DNA of 20,887 nucleotides. Origin: JBBDXA01 sp040902585. GTDB lineage: Bacteria > Planctomycetota > Phycisphaerae > Phycisphaerales > Phycisphaeraceae. The position numbers and the translations under genes are program-made. The notes below the pieces were generated by a model. It saw nothing but the letters and a program-made list of their open reading frames with translations, did no database searches and was not told where the DNA came from. The stretch spans positions 1 to 20,887 of the forward strand of contig JBBDXA010000165.1 of assembly GCA_040902585.1 (NCBI GenBank), in the 5' to 3' direction. Shown here piece after piece: positions 1 through 7,212 of the stretch (positions within the stretch are counted from its first letter, which is position 1; each line of letters opens with the position of its first letter).

Positions 1-47
1 CAAACGCCACGCCACTCGCCGGCGCAAGCCGACTACAATCCGCCCCG

Positions 48-1421
48 ATGCTCCGTGCCTACCTGCAATCCCTTTCGCCGCGCCGCCTGCCGCTGATGAC
101 GCGACCGAGCTATCGCCAGGAGATGTTCACCGCCGCGACGTACCCCGCGGTACTCGCCATGATCGAAGGCGGCGTGGTGGGCATCATTGCCGTGAAGGTC
201 TTCAACGTCTCGGCCATGGTCTTCGCCGCCATCGTCGCCTCCTCCAACTTCGCCAATCTCACCAGCTTTCTCTGGGCACGCCTGGCGCGCGGCAGGCGCA
301 AAGTCGCTTCCATCGTCAGCATGATGCTCGGGCTGCTCTTGTGCGTCACGCTCATCAGCTTCCTCCCGCGCACCGACGCGGGAGGCGGACAACTCGCCCT
401 GCTCGTCATCATCGCCCGCTGCCTTCAGACCGGCATCATCACGCTGCGCTCCACCGTCTGGCGCATGAACTACCCCGCGCATCTTCGCGCCCAGATCACC
501 GGTCGCATCGCCCTCTTCAACGCGGTGCTCCTGGCCGTCATCCCCATGGCCGCCGGCGCTCTGCTCGATCACAACGCGGACACCTTTCGCTACATCTATC
601 CCGCCACCGTGCTGCTGGCGCTGGTCGGCGTGATCGCCTATTCGCGCATCCGCCTGCGCGGCGAGCGCGAACTGCTCAAGTATGAAAAGCAGCCTGATGC
701 CAGGCCGCTGCCGCACGGCGCGCCTGACCCGCTGTATGAGTACGACCCCAAAGCCTCGCGGCCGACATTCTGGTCCGTCCTCAAGCAGGACAAGCTCTTC
801 CGCCAGTACATGCTCTGGCAATTCGTCAACGGCACCGCGGCGATGATGGGCGATGCCGTGCTCGTTTACCTCATCGCCCGGCTGACCCAGGGCATGCACG
901 ACGAATTCCTGATCAGCAATTCGCTGACCACCGCCCTGCCCGTGATCATGGTGGTCATCACCCTGCCGCTGTGGGCCCGCCTGCTCGATCGCCTGCACAT
1001 CATTCAGTTCCGCGCCCGCCACGGTTCGCTCTGGGTGCTCGTGCAACTAATCACCTGGCTGGGCGCGATGTTCGCTTCGCTCTGGATTCTCGCGATCTCG
1101 CGATTGATCGTGGGCATCGCCCGCGGCGGCGGCATGCTGGCGTGGAACCTCGGTCACAACGACTTCGCCGACCGCCGCATGGTCGCTCTTTACATGGGCA
1201 TCCACGTCACGCTTACCGGCATCCGCGGCGCGATCGCGCCGTTCGTGGCGATCATTCTCTTCACCGGAAAGATCGATCTGTTCGCCGGGGTCAAGCTGGA
1301 ACTGCCCTGGCTGCACATCGAGCATCACCTGTTCCTGGTGACCGCGGCCCTGTCGCTGTGGGCGGAGATCGGTTTCATCCGATTGGGACGATCGATGGGC
1401 GTGAGCGGGAAGAAGCAGTGA
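48..1421 (+). CDS. MFS-type multi-pass membrane transporter
   Basis: The 457-residue product has about ten to twelve hydrophobic segments separated by short basic loops, and a longer hydrophilic central loop (about residues 200-245) between two membrane halves. This is the layout of a major facilitator superfamily transporter. Substrate and direction of transport cannot be read from the sequence. The first ATG at 48 is used. A second in-frame ATG at 96 (Met17) is possible, because the first 16 residues are basic and add no membrane segment. No Shine-Dalgarno is visible; a TACAAT hexamer at 34-39 could be a -10 box for a nearly leaderless transcript, but no matching -35 is clear. It is the only plus-strand gene and converges on the DUF1501 gene across a hairpin. 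Family assignment is fairly sure, function unknown. Confidence 0.8.
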   Translation: MLRAYLQSLSPRRLPLMTRPSYRQEMFTAATYPAVLAMIEGGVVGIIAVKVFNVSAMVFAAIVASSNFANLTSFLWARLARGRRKVASIVSMMLGLLLCVTLISFLPRTDAGGGQLALLVIIARCLQTGIITLRSTVWRMNYPAHLRAQITGRIALFNAVLLAVIPMAAGALLDHNADTFRYIYPATVLLALVGVIAYSRIRLRGERELLKYEKQPDARPLPHGAPDPLYEYDPKASRPTFWSVLKQDKLFRQYMLWQFVNGTAAMMGDAVLVYLIARLTQGMHDEFLISNSLTTALPVIMVVITLPLWARLLDRLHIIQFRARHGSLWVLVQLITWLGAMFASLWILAISRLIVGIARGGGMLAWNLGHNDFADRRMVALYMGIHVTLTGIRGAIAPFVAIILFTGKIDLFAGVKLELPWLHIEHHLFLVTAALSLWAEIGFIRLGRSMGVSGKKQ

Positions 1422-1438
1422 GAGTCGATCGACCTCGG

Positions 1439-1561
1439 TTAGCGGCGCGGGGGGGGGGGGGNNNNNNNNNNGAGTCCGCGAGGCCCGCCTGCGGACGCCC
1501 CGTGCGAACGTTGCCGCGCGGCGGTGACTGGTGGGCCTCGCGGACTCGGCCCGACCGCTAA
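1439..1561. repeat. Long convergent-gene hairpin interrupted by an assembly gap
   Basis: This is the spacer between two converging genes. Bases 1472-1486 (GAGTCCGCGAGGCCC) are an exact reverse complement of 1533-1547. Further out, TTAGCGG at 1439-1445 is the reverse complement of 1555-1561. Together they outline a long stem with a loop of about 46 nt, ending in a short T-run on the plus strand (1565-1568). It is plausibly a bidirectional transcription terminator or a dispersed palindromic element. The left arm is broken by the gap described separately. Confidence 0.7.
1449..1471. other. 13-G homopolymer followed by a 10-N assembly gap
   Basis: Bases 1449-1461 are thirteen consecutive G and 1462-1471 are ten N. 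The N count is probably a scaffold placeholder. The position is inside the left arm of a strong hairpin, where the matching right arm (1548-1554) predicts an ordinary mixed sequence rather than poly-G. The G-run is therefore probably a read-end artefact, not genomic sequence. Confidence 0.85.
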
Positions 1562-1571
1562 ACAGTTTTCA

Positions 1572-3026
1572 TCACACCATCACATCCAGTATCGCCTTGC
1601 CGCGCGTGATCGCCAGCGGGCGGCCCTCGGCGTCGTGAATCTCCGTTGCCGGATCAATACCGAGCAGGTGATAAATTGTCGCGGCGATGTCATCGGGTTT
1701 GACGGGGTTGTCGGCCGGGTGTTCGCCCAGGCGATCGCTGGAACCGTGGACGTAACCCTGTTTCACGCCGCCGCCGGCCATGAGCACGGTGTAGCACTGC
1801 GGCCAGTGGTCGCGCGATTTGTTGGCGTTGATTTTGGGTGTGCGGCCGAACTCGCCCATCCAGATGACGAGCGTTTCTTCGAGCATGCCGCGCTGGTCCA
1901 TGTCTTCCAGCAGCGTGGGCAACGTGACATCGGTGATGGGCAGGTGGTAGGCCTCGACGATGGGGAACATGCGCGTGTTGTCGAAGCCATGCGTATCCCA
2001 CCCGCCATCGGTCTTGCTCCGGCCGCCGATAGAGTTGGAGAAGTACGCGGTGACGAACTTGACGCCGGACTCGACGAGCCTTCGCGCGAGCAGGCATGAC
2101 TGCCCGTAGGTCGTGCGACCGTAGGCGTTGCGGATTTCCTTGGGTTCTTTGGAGAGATCAAACGCCTGCCGCACCTTTGGCGAGTTGAGCATGCCCAGCG
2201 CTTTTTCGTAATACGAATCGAGCCCCTGGGCCTCGGCGGACCAGTCGAGCATGCGGGCCTGTTGATCGATGAGCTGCTGCATCGCCCGGCGGCGTTCGAG
2301 GCGGTCCATCGTCAGGTTCGCGGGCAGGCTCAGGTGCGGCAACTTGAAATCAGACGAGTTCGGATCGGTGGGAATGAAGAGCGGATCGTGAACTTTGCCG
2401 AGGAAACTGGCGTGCTGACCCGGCGTGCGCGAGCCGTCGGCGATGGAATGCGGATAGGAAACAAAGGTCGGGAGGCCGGCCTGCTCGGGCAGCGGCGCGA
2501 GCTTGTCCACGACGGAGCCGAAGGCGGGAAACAGATCGAGCGAGTCCTTGAGGCGCTGGTCATCAGTCGCGGGGGCGGCACCGGTGAGGGCGTAATAGCC
2601 CGCGGAGTTGTGATTATTCATCGTGTGATGCACGCTGCGGATGAGCGTGACTTTGTGCATCAGCTTGGCCATGCGCGGGAGCTTCTCGGTGATCATGATG
2701 CCCGGCGCGCTGGACTTGATCGGGTTGTGCGGACTGCGGTGCGTCGAAGGGGCATCGGGCTTCATGTCGAACATGTCGACGTGCGAAGGCCCGCCCCATT
2801 GGAAGAGGAAGATCACGGACTTGGCGCGCGGGGCGATTCTGTTGACGCCGGCCCCGGGGGGTTTAGCCCCGGGGCCCAACGGCGCGGCCTGTGCGGCGCG
2901 CAGGAGCGTGTGCATGTTCAGACCGAGCAGGCCCAGGCCGCCGACCTTGAGCAGGTGGCGTCGCGAGAGATGCGAGGCGTGGAAACTGGGGCAGGCTGGG
3001 GAGGGTTTGCGCTTCATTTCTTGCAT
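1572..3026 (-). CDS. DUF1501 family Tat-exported protein
   Basis: A 484-residue protein with a twin-arginine signal near the N-terminus (SRRHLL at about residues 21-26, then a Gly/Leu-rich hydrophobic stretch), so it is probably exported folded. The body has motifs usual for DUF1501, a family distantly related to sulfatases/alkaline phosphatases: WDTHGFDN, GEFGRTPKIN and MAGGGVKQGYVHGSSD. The family is highly expanded in planctomycetes and typically lies next to a DUF1549/DUF1553 gene. The biochemical role is unproven; a part in polysaccharide or organic-matter use is often assumed. I chose the ATG at 3026 because it overlaps the upstream stop as TGATG. The ATG at 3017 is also possible; an upstream ATG at 3077 would run deep into the preceding gene. 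A GC-rich palindrome is embedded just after the signal peptide. Confidence 0.9.
   Translation of the reverse strand: MQEMKRKPSPACPSFHASHLSRRHLLKVGGLGLLGLNMHTLLRAAQAAPLGPGAKPPGAGVNRIAPRAKSVIFLFQWGGPSHVDMFDMKPDAPSTHRSPHNPIKSSAPGIMITEKLPRMAKLMHKVTLIRSVHHTMNNHNSAGYYALTGAAPATDDQRLKDSLDLFPAFGSVVDKLAPLPEQAGLPTFVSYPHSIADGSRTPGQHASFLGKVHDPLFIPTDPNSSDFKLPHLSLPANLTMDRLERRRAMQQLIDQQARMLDWSAEAQGLDSYYEKALGMLNSPKVRQAFDLSKEPKEIRNAYGRTTYGQSCLLARRLVESGVKFVTAYFSNSIGGRSKTDGGWDTHGFDNTRMFPIVEAYHLPITDVTLPTLLEDMDQRGMLEETLVIWMGEFGRTPKINANKSRDHWPQCYTVLMAGGGVKQGYVHGSSDRLGEHPADNPVKPDDIAATIYHLLGIDPATEIHDAEGRPLAITRGKAILDVMV
2850..2876. repeat. GC-rich palindrome inside the DUF1501 gene
   Basis: GGCCCCGGGG at 2850-2859 is an exact reverse complement of 2867-2876, around a 7-nt loop (GGTTTAG). 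It is translated in frame as a Gly/Pro/Ala-rich linker between the Tat signal and the mature domain. Its composition and shape look like a dispersed intergenic palindrome rather than normal coding sequence. Confidence 0.6.
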
Positions 3027-3373
3027 CACAAAGGCAGGAAGCATATCTGGTTTTCGAAATCTTCCGCATCGCCGCAATGAGCGACAATAAGCAATTCCTG
3101 GAGGATCGGTCCGACCGGATCGTCCTGGTGAATCACGACAACGCCGGGTGTGTACAGGCCGGCCATGATGCGCTGCTTGCCTGCCGCGGTCATGGTGTTC
3201 ACATCATGCGTCACGACTATCCGCGATTGCGAGGACGCCCACTCAAGAATGGCGGGATCATCCATGCCGCCCAGCCCGACCTCCCGAACGGTGCGCCAGT
3301 CAATCGATCCTCGAGTACGAATGCCGTGCGTAAAGGCCTCGTTCAAATCCTCATCAGCAAGGAATCGCAGCAT
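3026..3373 (-). CDS. DUF5615 PIN-like protein, putative toxin
   Basis: A 115-residue protein that fits the DUF5615 family of small PIN-like proteins. It starts with LRFLADEDLNEAF, whose acidic cluster (D7, E8, D9) is typical of this family's presumed metal site. RIVVTHDVNTM follows at about residues 51-61 with a conserved Asp, and the protein ends in the usual hydrophobic stretch before FLPL. PIN-like proteins of this kind are thought to be RNases and usually pair with a DUF433 antitoxin, which lies immediately upstream here. Its ATG overlaps the upstream stop by one base (TAATG), and its own stop overlaps the DUF1501 start by one base (TGATG), so translational coupling in both directions is likely. 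Toxic activity is inferred from family and context only. Confidence 0.85.
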   Translation of the reverse strand: MLRFLADEDLNEAFTHGIRTRGSIDWRTVREVGLGGMDDPAILEWASSQSRIVVTHDVNTMTAAGKQRIMAGLYTPGVVVIHQDDPVGPILQELLIVAHCGDAEDFENQICFLPL

Positions 3374-3714
3374 TAGAGCAATCCCTTCTGACGCGCCCTT
3401 GCCATCAGCTTGTCCCGAAGCGCGTTTCGCTTCTCGGGCGGATTCAGCTTCTCCTCAAGCTCCTTCGCTTCACTCTCCCGTTGACGGATGTACGCTTTGA
3501 TCGGTTCGGGATTCCGCAAGTAGTAGGCGATGACGGCGTACACATCCGGCAATTCGAGCGTCGGGAATGCCGAAACGATCTCCTCAGCCGAAGCGCCGTT
3601 GTCAAAGTGAAAGATCACCGAGTCGAGAGAAACGCGCGAGGTCCCGACACGTATGACTCCACCCGGCCACTCTTTGAGCGGAATTAGCTGAGGTTCAATG
3701 GACAGTTGCGTCAT
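3373..3714 (-). CDS. DUF433 domain protein, putative antitoxin
   Basis: A 113-residue protein with the DUF433 pattern: PGGVIRVGTSRVSLDSVIFHF (about residues 17-37), then GASAEEIVSAFPTLELPDVYAVIAYYL, a helix-turn-helix-like segment. A charged helical tail follows (REREAKELEEKL-like, through MARARQKGLL). DUF433 proteins pair with PIN or DUF5615 partners as antitoxins, and M. tuberculosis VapB45 belongs to this group as far as I recall. I prefer the ATG at 3714 because an AAGGA lies about 9-10 nt upstream. The ATG at 3723 would leave only 3 nt. The pair sits 66 nt downstream of the DUF1549 gene with no visible terminator between, so it may be co-transcribed with it. Confidence 0.85.
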   Translation of the reverse strand: MTQLSIEPQLIPLKEWPGGVIRVGTSRVSLDSVIFHFDNGASAEEIVSAFPTLELPDVYAVIAYYLRNPEPIKAYIRQRESEAKELEEKLNPPEKRNALRDKLMARARQKGLL

Positions 3715-3780
3715 AAGCCACATTTCCTTGAAGTACGAATCATCTTAGGCGCGGGCCCGCCCTACTTCGAGACAACGCGG

Positions 3781-6048
3781 CTACCGGCGCAGGAGAAACT
3801 CCTTGGCGTTGAGCAGGCCCCAGGTGAGATCCTCCAGCGCCGCGCGGCGATCGCGGGTGTCGGCGATCAGCTTCATGGCCGCGGTCGATTCCCGCAGCGA
3901 AGGCGCACGACTCAGGACCGCCCAGTACAGCTCTTCAATACTCGCGGCGTCATCCTGATTCGTGTTGAGCAGGCGCGACACGCGGCCGTCTTGACTGGTG
4001 ATTAGACGGTCGATGAGCCTGCCGCTGGTGAGCTCGAAGACCTGGCCCAGGGCGGTGTCGTTGGAGCGTTCGCATTCGCAGGCGATCAGGCGCGGGGGCC
4101 TGCCGAAGAGCTTGAGGAAGCGGTCGCCGTCACTGGGATCGCGGTCACGATAGACAGTGTTGACGCCGGGAATCTGAGCAGCGCGAATGCCAAGCGGGAG
4201 CCCGTCGTATTGCAGCGGGGTTTCCATCGCCCGCGCCATCGAGTCGAGCAGTTGCTCCGCGGTCAGGCGGCGCAGGTAAGCTCGCGCGAAGCTGGATTCA
4301 TCTTCAAGGTTGTCGCTCACAGGCTCGGCTGAAAGCTGGTACACGCGCGAGGAGCAGATCGTGCGGATCATCTGCTTCATGTCGTACTTCGACGCGACGA
4401 AGTCCTCCGTCAGGGCCGCCATCAGTTCGGGGTTGCCCGGCGGATTGGTGTCGCGGAAGTCATCGATCGGATCGACCACGCCCTTGCCCATGAGGTGGTA
4501 CCAGATGCGATTGACCTGGGCGGCGGCGAAGCGCGGGTTGCGCGGGTCGGTGAGCCAGGCGGCGAGACTATGCAGTTGATTAGAAGGGTTGGGATCGGAG
4601 TTCGGGGGCGGGGACGCGAGCGGGAGCAGAGCCGGCGTCATCACGCGGCCGTCGCCAGGGTGCTTCCATTGTTTGCCTTTGTCCACCGTGACGATCTGCT
4701 CGCCGATGAACATGCCTTTGTCGCTCTTGTCACGCACATCGTTGCGGATGATCTTGTAATTCAGGCTCGCGAAATAGGCGGCAAAACCGTGGTAATCGTC
4801 CTGCGTCCAGCGGTCGAAGGGATGATTGTGACACTTGGCGCACTGCATGCGCGTGCCCAGGAAAATCTGGGCGGTGGTCTCGGCGCGGACATCAACCGCC
4901 CGAATCGCGCGGTAAAAATTGGAGGCAGGCTCGCTGTACGTGCTGCCCGTGGTGGTGAGCAAGTCGCGCACGAATTCATCCACCGGCTTGTTGCTCGCCA
5001 CGCTCTCCCTGATCCACCAGTAAAACGCGCGCACGCCTTTGGAATCGAGCACGCGCTCTTCGTTGCGCAGAAGATCGTTCCACTTCAAGGCCCAGAAATC
5101 AGCGAACTCGGGGCGCTCGAGCAAAGCATCGACGAGCTTCGCGCGTTTGTCGCTTGCCGCGTCTTCCACGAACGCGCGGGCTTCGTCGGCTGTGGGGATG
5201 AGGCCGAGCAGATCGAGATACACGCGGCGGACGAACTCTGTATCGCTGCACAAGGGCGAAGGATTCATCCGCAACGTGCGCAGCTTCGCGAAGACCGCCA
5301 TGTCGATGTAGTTGTTCGCGGGCGGGTCAGCCCAGGTGAAGTTCGGTCGCGCGGGAACGAAGGCGATCCGAGCGGGCTCCTGCAAATGAAGGAAGCGCAC
5401 GATAGCCGTCGTCTGCCCTGCTTTCACACGCTCGACAAGGCCCGCAGGCGATACCGTCGCGGACAGGTTGGACAACTCGTACACGGCAAGCGAAGTGACA
5501 TCACGCTTTGTGCCGTTGGCGAAGGTCGCTTCGACTTTAAGTTGCACGCTGGAAGTCGGTTCGGTGAGCACGACTTCACGCGGCTCGACCGACAGCTTCA
5601 CCAGCGCGGGCAGATTTTTATCGTCATCGGGCGCGCCTTGCGCGATCCATCGCAGCAGCGTTCGATACTCGGCGGAGTCGGCAGCGAAGCGCCGGCCGCC
5701 TTCGTGCGGAACCGTCGCAGTGGCCTTGCGCAGGATGAGGCTCGCGACGGGATCGAACAGGTTGATCCGCCGGCCGAGTTGTTCGCGTGTGAGTTTGCCC
5801 AGATCGAAGGCGGCGTCTTCACCGCGCAGGGAGAGTTTGAATCCGCCCTTGCCGTTGAGGTTGCCGTGACACGCACCGGCCATGCAGCCGGATTTGATGA
5901 GCACGGGCATCACATCGTGGCGGAAGCTGATCTGATCCTCTTCAGCGCGAGCGGAGGTCGCCGCGAAGGCGAGCGGCAAAAGGAATGTGACACTGAGCCG
6001 AAGGGCTCGGCTGGGATCTTCGCGGGTTTTCACGGCGCGATGGGCCAT
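3781..6048 (-). CDS. DUF1549/DUF1553 protein with planctomycete cytochrome-like and Ig-like domains
   Basis: The 755-residue secreted protein starts with a signal peptide (to about residue 35, ATSARA). A planctomycete cytochrome-like segment follows with a CMAGACHG motif (about 55-62), where the cysteines are four residues apart instead of two. Next is a bacterial Ig-like (BIG_2) region (about 155-225), then DUF1549 (about 245-455) containing a canonical CAKCH at about 403-407 followed by NHPFDRW. DUF1553 lies in the C-terminal third. This is the standard partner of DUF1501 proteins in planctomycetes; a redox role linked to polymer breakdown is supposed but unproven. A GTG at 6096 directly after the preceding stop would add 16 residues; the ATG at 6048 gives a more normal signal peptide. 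The partner DUF1501 gene is downstream, separated by the toxin-antitoxin-like pair. Confidence 0.9.
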   Translation of the reverse strand: MAHRAVKTREDPSRALRLSVTFLLPLAFAATSARAEEDQISFRHDVMPVLIKSGCMAGACHGNLNGKGGFKLSLRGEDAAFDLGKLTREQLGRRINLFDPVASLILRKATATVPHEGGRRFAADSAEYRTLLRWIAQGAPDDDKNLPALVKLSVEPREVVLTEPTSSVQLKVEATFANGTKRDVTSLAVYELSNLSATVSPAGLVERVKAGQTTAIVRFLHLQEPARIAFVPARPNFTWADPPANNYIDMAVFAKLRTLRMNPSPLCSDTEFVRRVYLDLLGLIPTADEARAFVEDAASDKRAKLVDALLERPEFADFWALKWNDLLRNEERVLDSKGVRAFYWWIRESVASNKPVDEFVRDLLTTTGSTYSEPASNFYRAIRAVDVRAETTAQIFLGTRMQCAKCHNHPFDRWTQDDYHGFAAYFASLNYKIIRNDVRDKSDKGMFIGEQIVTVDKGKQWKHPGDGRVMTPALLPLASPPPNSDPNPSNQLHSLAAWLTDPRNPRFAAAQVNRIWYHLMGKGVVDPIDDFRDTNPPGNPELMAALTEDFVASKYDMKQMIRTICSSRVYQLSAEPVSDNLEDESSFARAYLRRLTAEQLLDSMARAMETPLQYDGLPLGIRAAQIPGVNTVYRDRDPSDGDRFLKLFGRPPRLIACECERSNDTALGQVFELTSGRLIDRLITSQDGRVSRLLNTNQDDAASIEELYWAVLSRAPSLRESTAAMKLIADTRDRRAALEDLTWGLLNAKEFLLRR

Positions 6049-6096
6049 TGCTACCCATTGTATCGGCCTGTCGCCGGGTAACAGCAGGAATCGCAC

Positions 6097-7062
6097 CTAC
6101 TCTCGAACCAGCCACCGGGCCTTGTACAGCTTCGCGTTGCTGAAAATCAGGCCGTTGCGGTCGCCGACGAAACGCACGCGGCTGGTCCACCAGTTCTCGC
6201 CGTCGGGCATGACGTAGGCCCACTTCTCCGTCTCCGGATGAACACTCACGCTCTTGACATGTGCATAGGTGCCCAGCAGCGGGTGCCCTTTGAACCGCTT
6301 CTTCTCCGTGTCGAACAGGTACACGCCTTCGCCGGTGCTGACGATCAACTCCTTCGTGCCCGGCACCGGTGCCAGATCGTGCCCGTCCTTCTTAGGCAGC
6401 GCAAAGTTTGCGATCAGTTTGAGCGAAGGCTTGGGCGTCTTCCAGTCGGTGAGTTCATACGAACGGATATCGCTGAAGCCCACGGCCCAGAGCGTCTTGC
6501 TTTCCGCATCCCAATGAACACCATGCGCCGATTCAAACTCAACATTGAACAGCGGCTGCCCGACGCCGTCCAGATCGTAGCCCACAAGCCTGCCGCTCTT
6601 ACCGCCCACGGCGAAGACGAGGCGATTCTCCGGCAGCAGCTCGCCCGAGTAAGGCGTGCCGGTGGTGATGAGCGTGACGAACTCCGTCTTGCGGCTCTCG
6701 CGATTCACCAGGGCGGTGCCGCCTTCCTTGGCGGTGATGAGAAGCCGGCGGCCGTGATCCACGGGCTTGCACTCGCTGATCATGATGAACGCGTTGTGAA
6801 GCTGCTTGGGAATATCCTTGCTCGCGCGGGCCTGCCACTCCCACGTCTTGCCCGGCGAACTTGCGCCCTTGCCGAGGTCACCGTCGCGCGGCAGATCCAC
6901 TTCAAATATCTCATCGCCGCCGGAGAGCACGAGCGTCACATTCTTCGACTTCACCGAAGGCTGGGCGCCGGCATCGCGCGGCTGGCGCTGCGGCAACAGC
7001 AGCACGAACAGGAAGATCGTCGCGGTGATCAGGAACGATATCCAACGGGATGATTTGTGCAT
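6097..7062 (-). CDS. Secreted beta-propeller-like protein (DUF6528-like)
   Basis: A 321-residue product with a basic start and one hydrophobic segment (about residues 8-25), so it is either secreted or anchored by a signal anchor. The rest is a series of short beta-type repeats with regular D-G turns (SGGDEIFEVDLP, ESAHGVHWDAESKTLWAVGF, TKELIVSTGEGVYLFD). These suggest a propeller fold of about six blades, and I associate it with DUF6528-type proteins. Ligand and activity are unknown. The start at 7062 is well supported by a near-perfect Shine-Dalgarno 6 nt upstream; earlier in-frame starts up to 7197 add only non-signal sequence. Its stop directly abuts a GTG of the DUF1549 frame, so the two are probably co-expressed. 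The DUF6528 name is from memory and less sure than the fold type. Confidence 0.75.
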   Translation of the reverse strand: MHKSSRWISFLITATIFLFVLLLPQRQPRDAGAQPSVKSKNVTLVLSGGDEIFEVDLPRDGDLGKGASSPGKTWEWQARASKDIPKQLHNAFIMISECKPVDHGRRLLITAKEGGTALVNRESRKTEFVTLITTGTPYSGELLPENRLVFAVGGKSGRLVGYDLDGVGQPLFNVEFESAHGVHWDAESKTLWAVGFSDIRSYELTDWKTPKPSLKLIANFALPKKDGHDLAPVPGTKELIVSTGEGVYLFDTEKKRFKGHPLLGTYAHVKSVSVHPETEKWAYVMPDGENWWTSRVRFVGDRNGLIFSNAKLYKARWLVRE

Positions 7063-7066
7063 GTCC

Positions 7067-7074
7067 CACCTCCT
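7067..7074 (-). promoter_or_regulatory. Strong Shine-Dalgarno site
   Basis: The minus strand reads AGGAGGTG here, with the AGGAGG core 6 nt before the ATG at 7062. It fixes the start of the propeller-like gene and shows that this genome uses canonical ribosome binding sites, which matters when comparing with the repeat-led type III genes. Confidence 0.8.
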
Positions 7075-7212
7075 GAGCCTTGCGGAATCATAACAGTCCG
7101 GCTCGAAATGACGCCTGTATTCTAATCGGCTTTCACCGAGGTCGAGGGAAGAGAGGCGAAAAATGGTTGCGAATCCCGGCCAAAACCGCGTCCGCATAAC
7201 GATCGCGAAAGG

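Noticed and set aside
1524..2099. Plus-strand open frame across the hairpin and the DUF1501 end
   Set aside because: It is antisense to a clear DUF1501 gene and starts inside the palindrome.
4495..6081. Long plus-strand open frame opposite the DUF1549/DUF1553 gene
   Set aside because: It is a reading-frame shadow of a GC-rich gene. The protein is Arg/His/Gly-rich without any domain, and the opposite frame has clear motifs.
7075..7140. Promoter of the propeller-like gene (TATGAT or TAGAAT on the minus strand)
   Set aside because: The -10-like hexamers have no -35 element at proper spacing, so I do not call a promoter.
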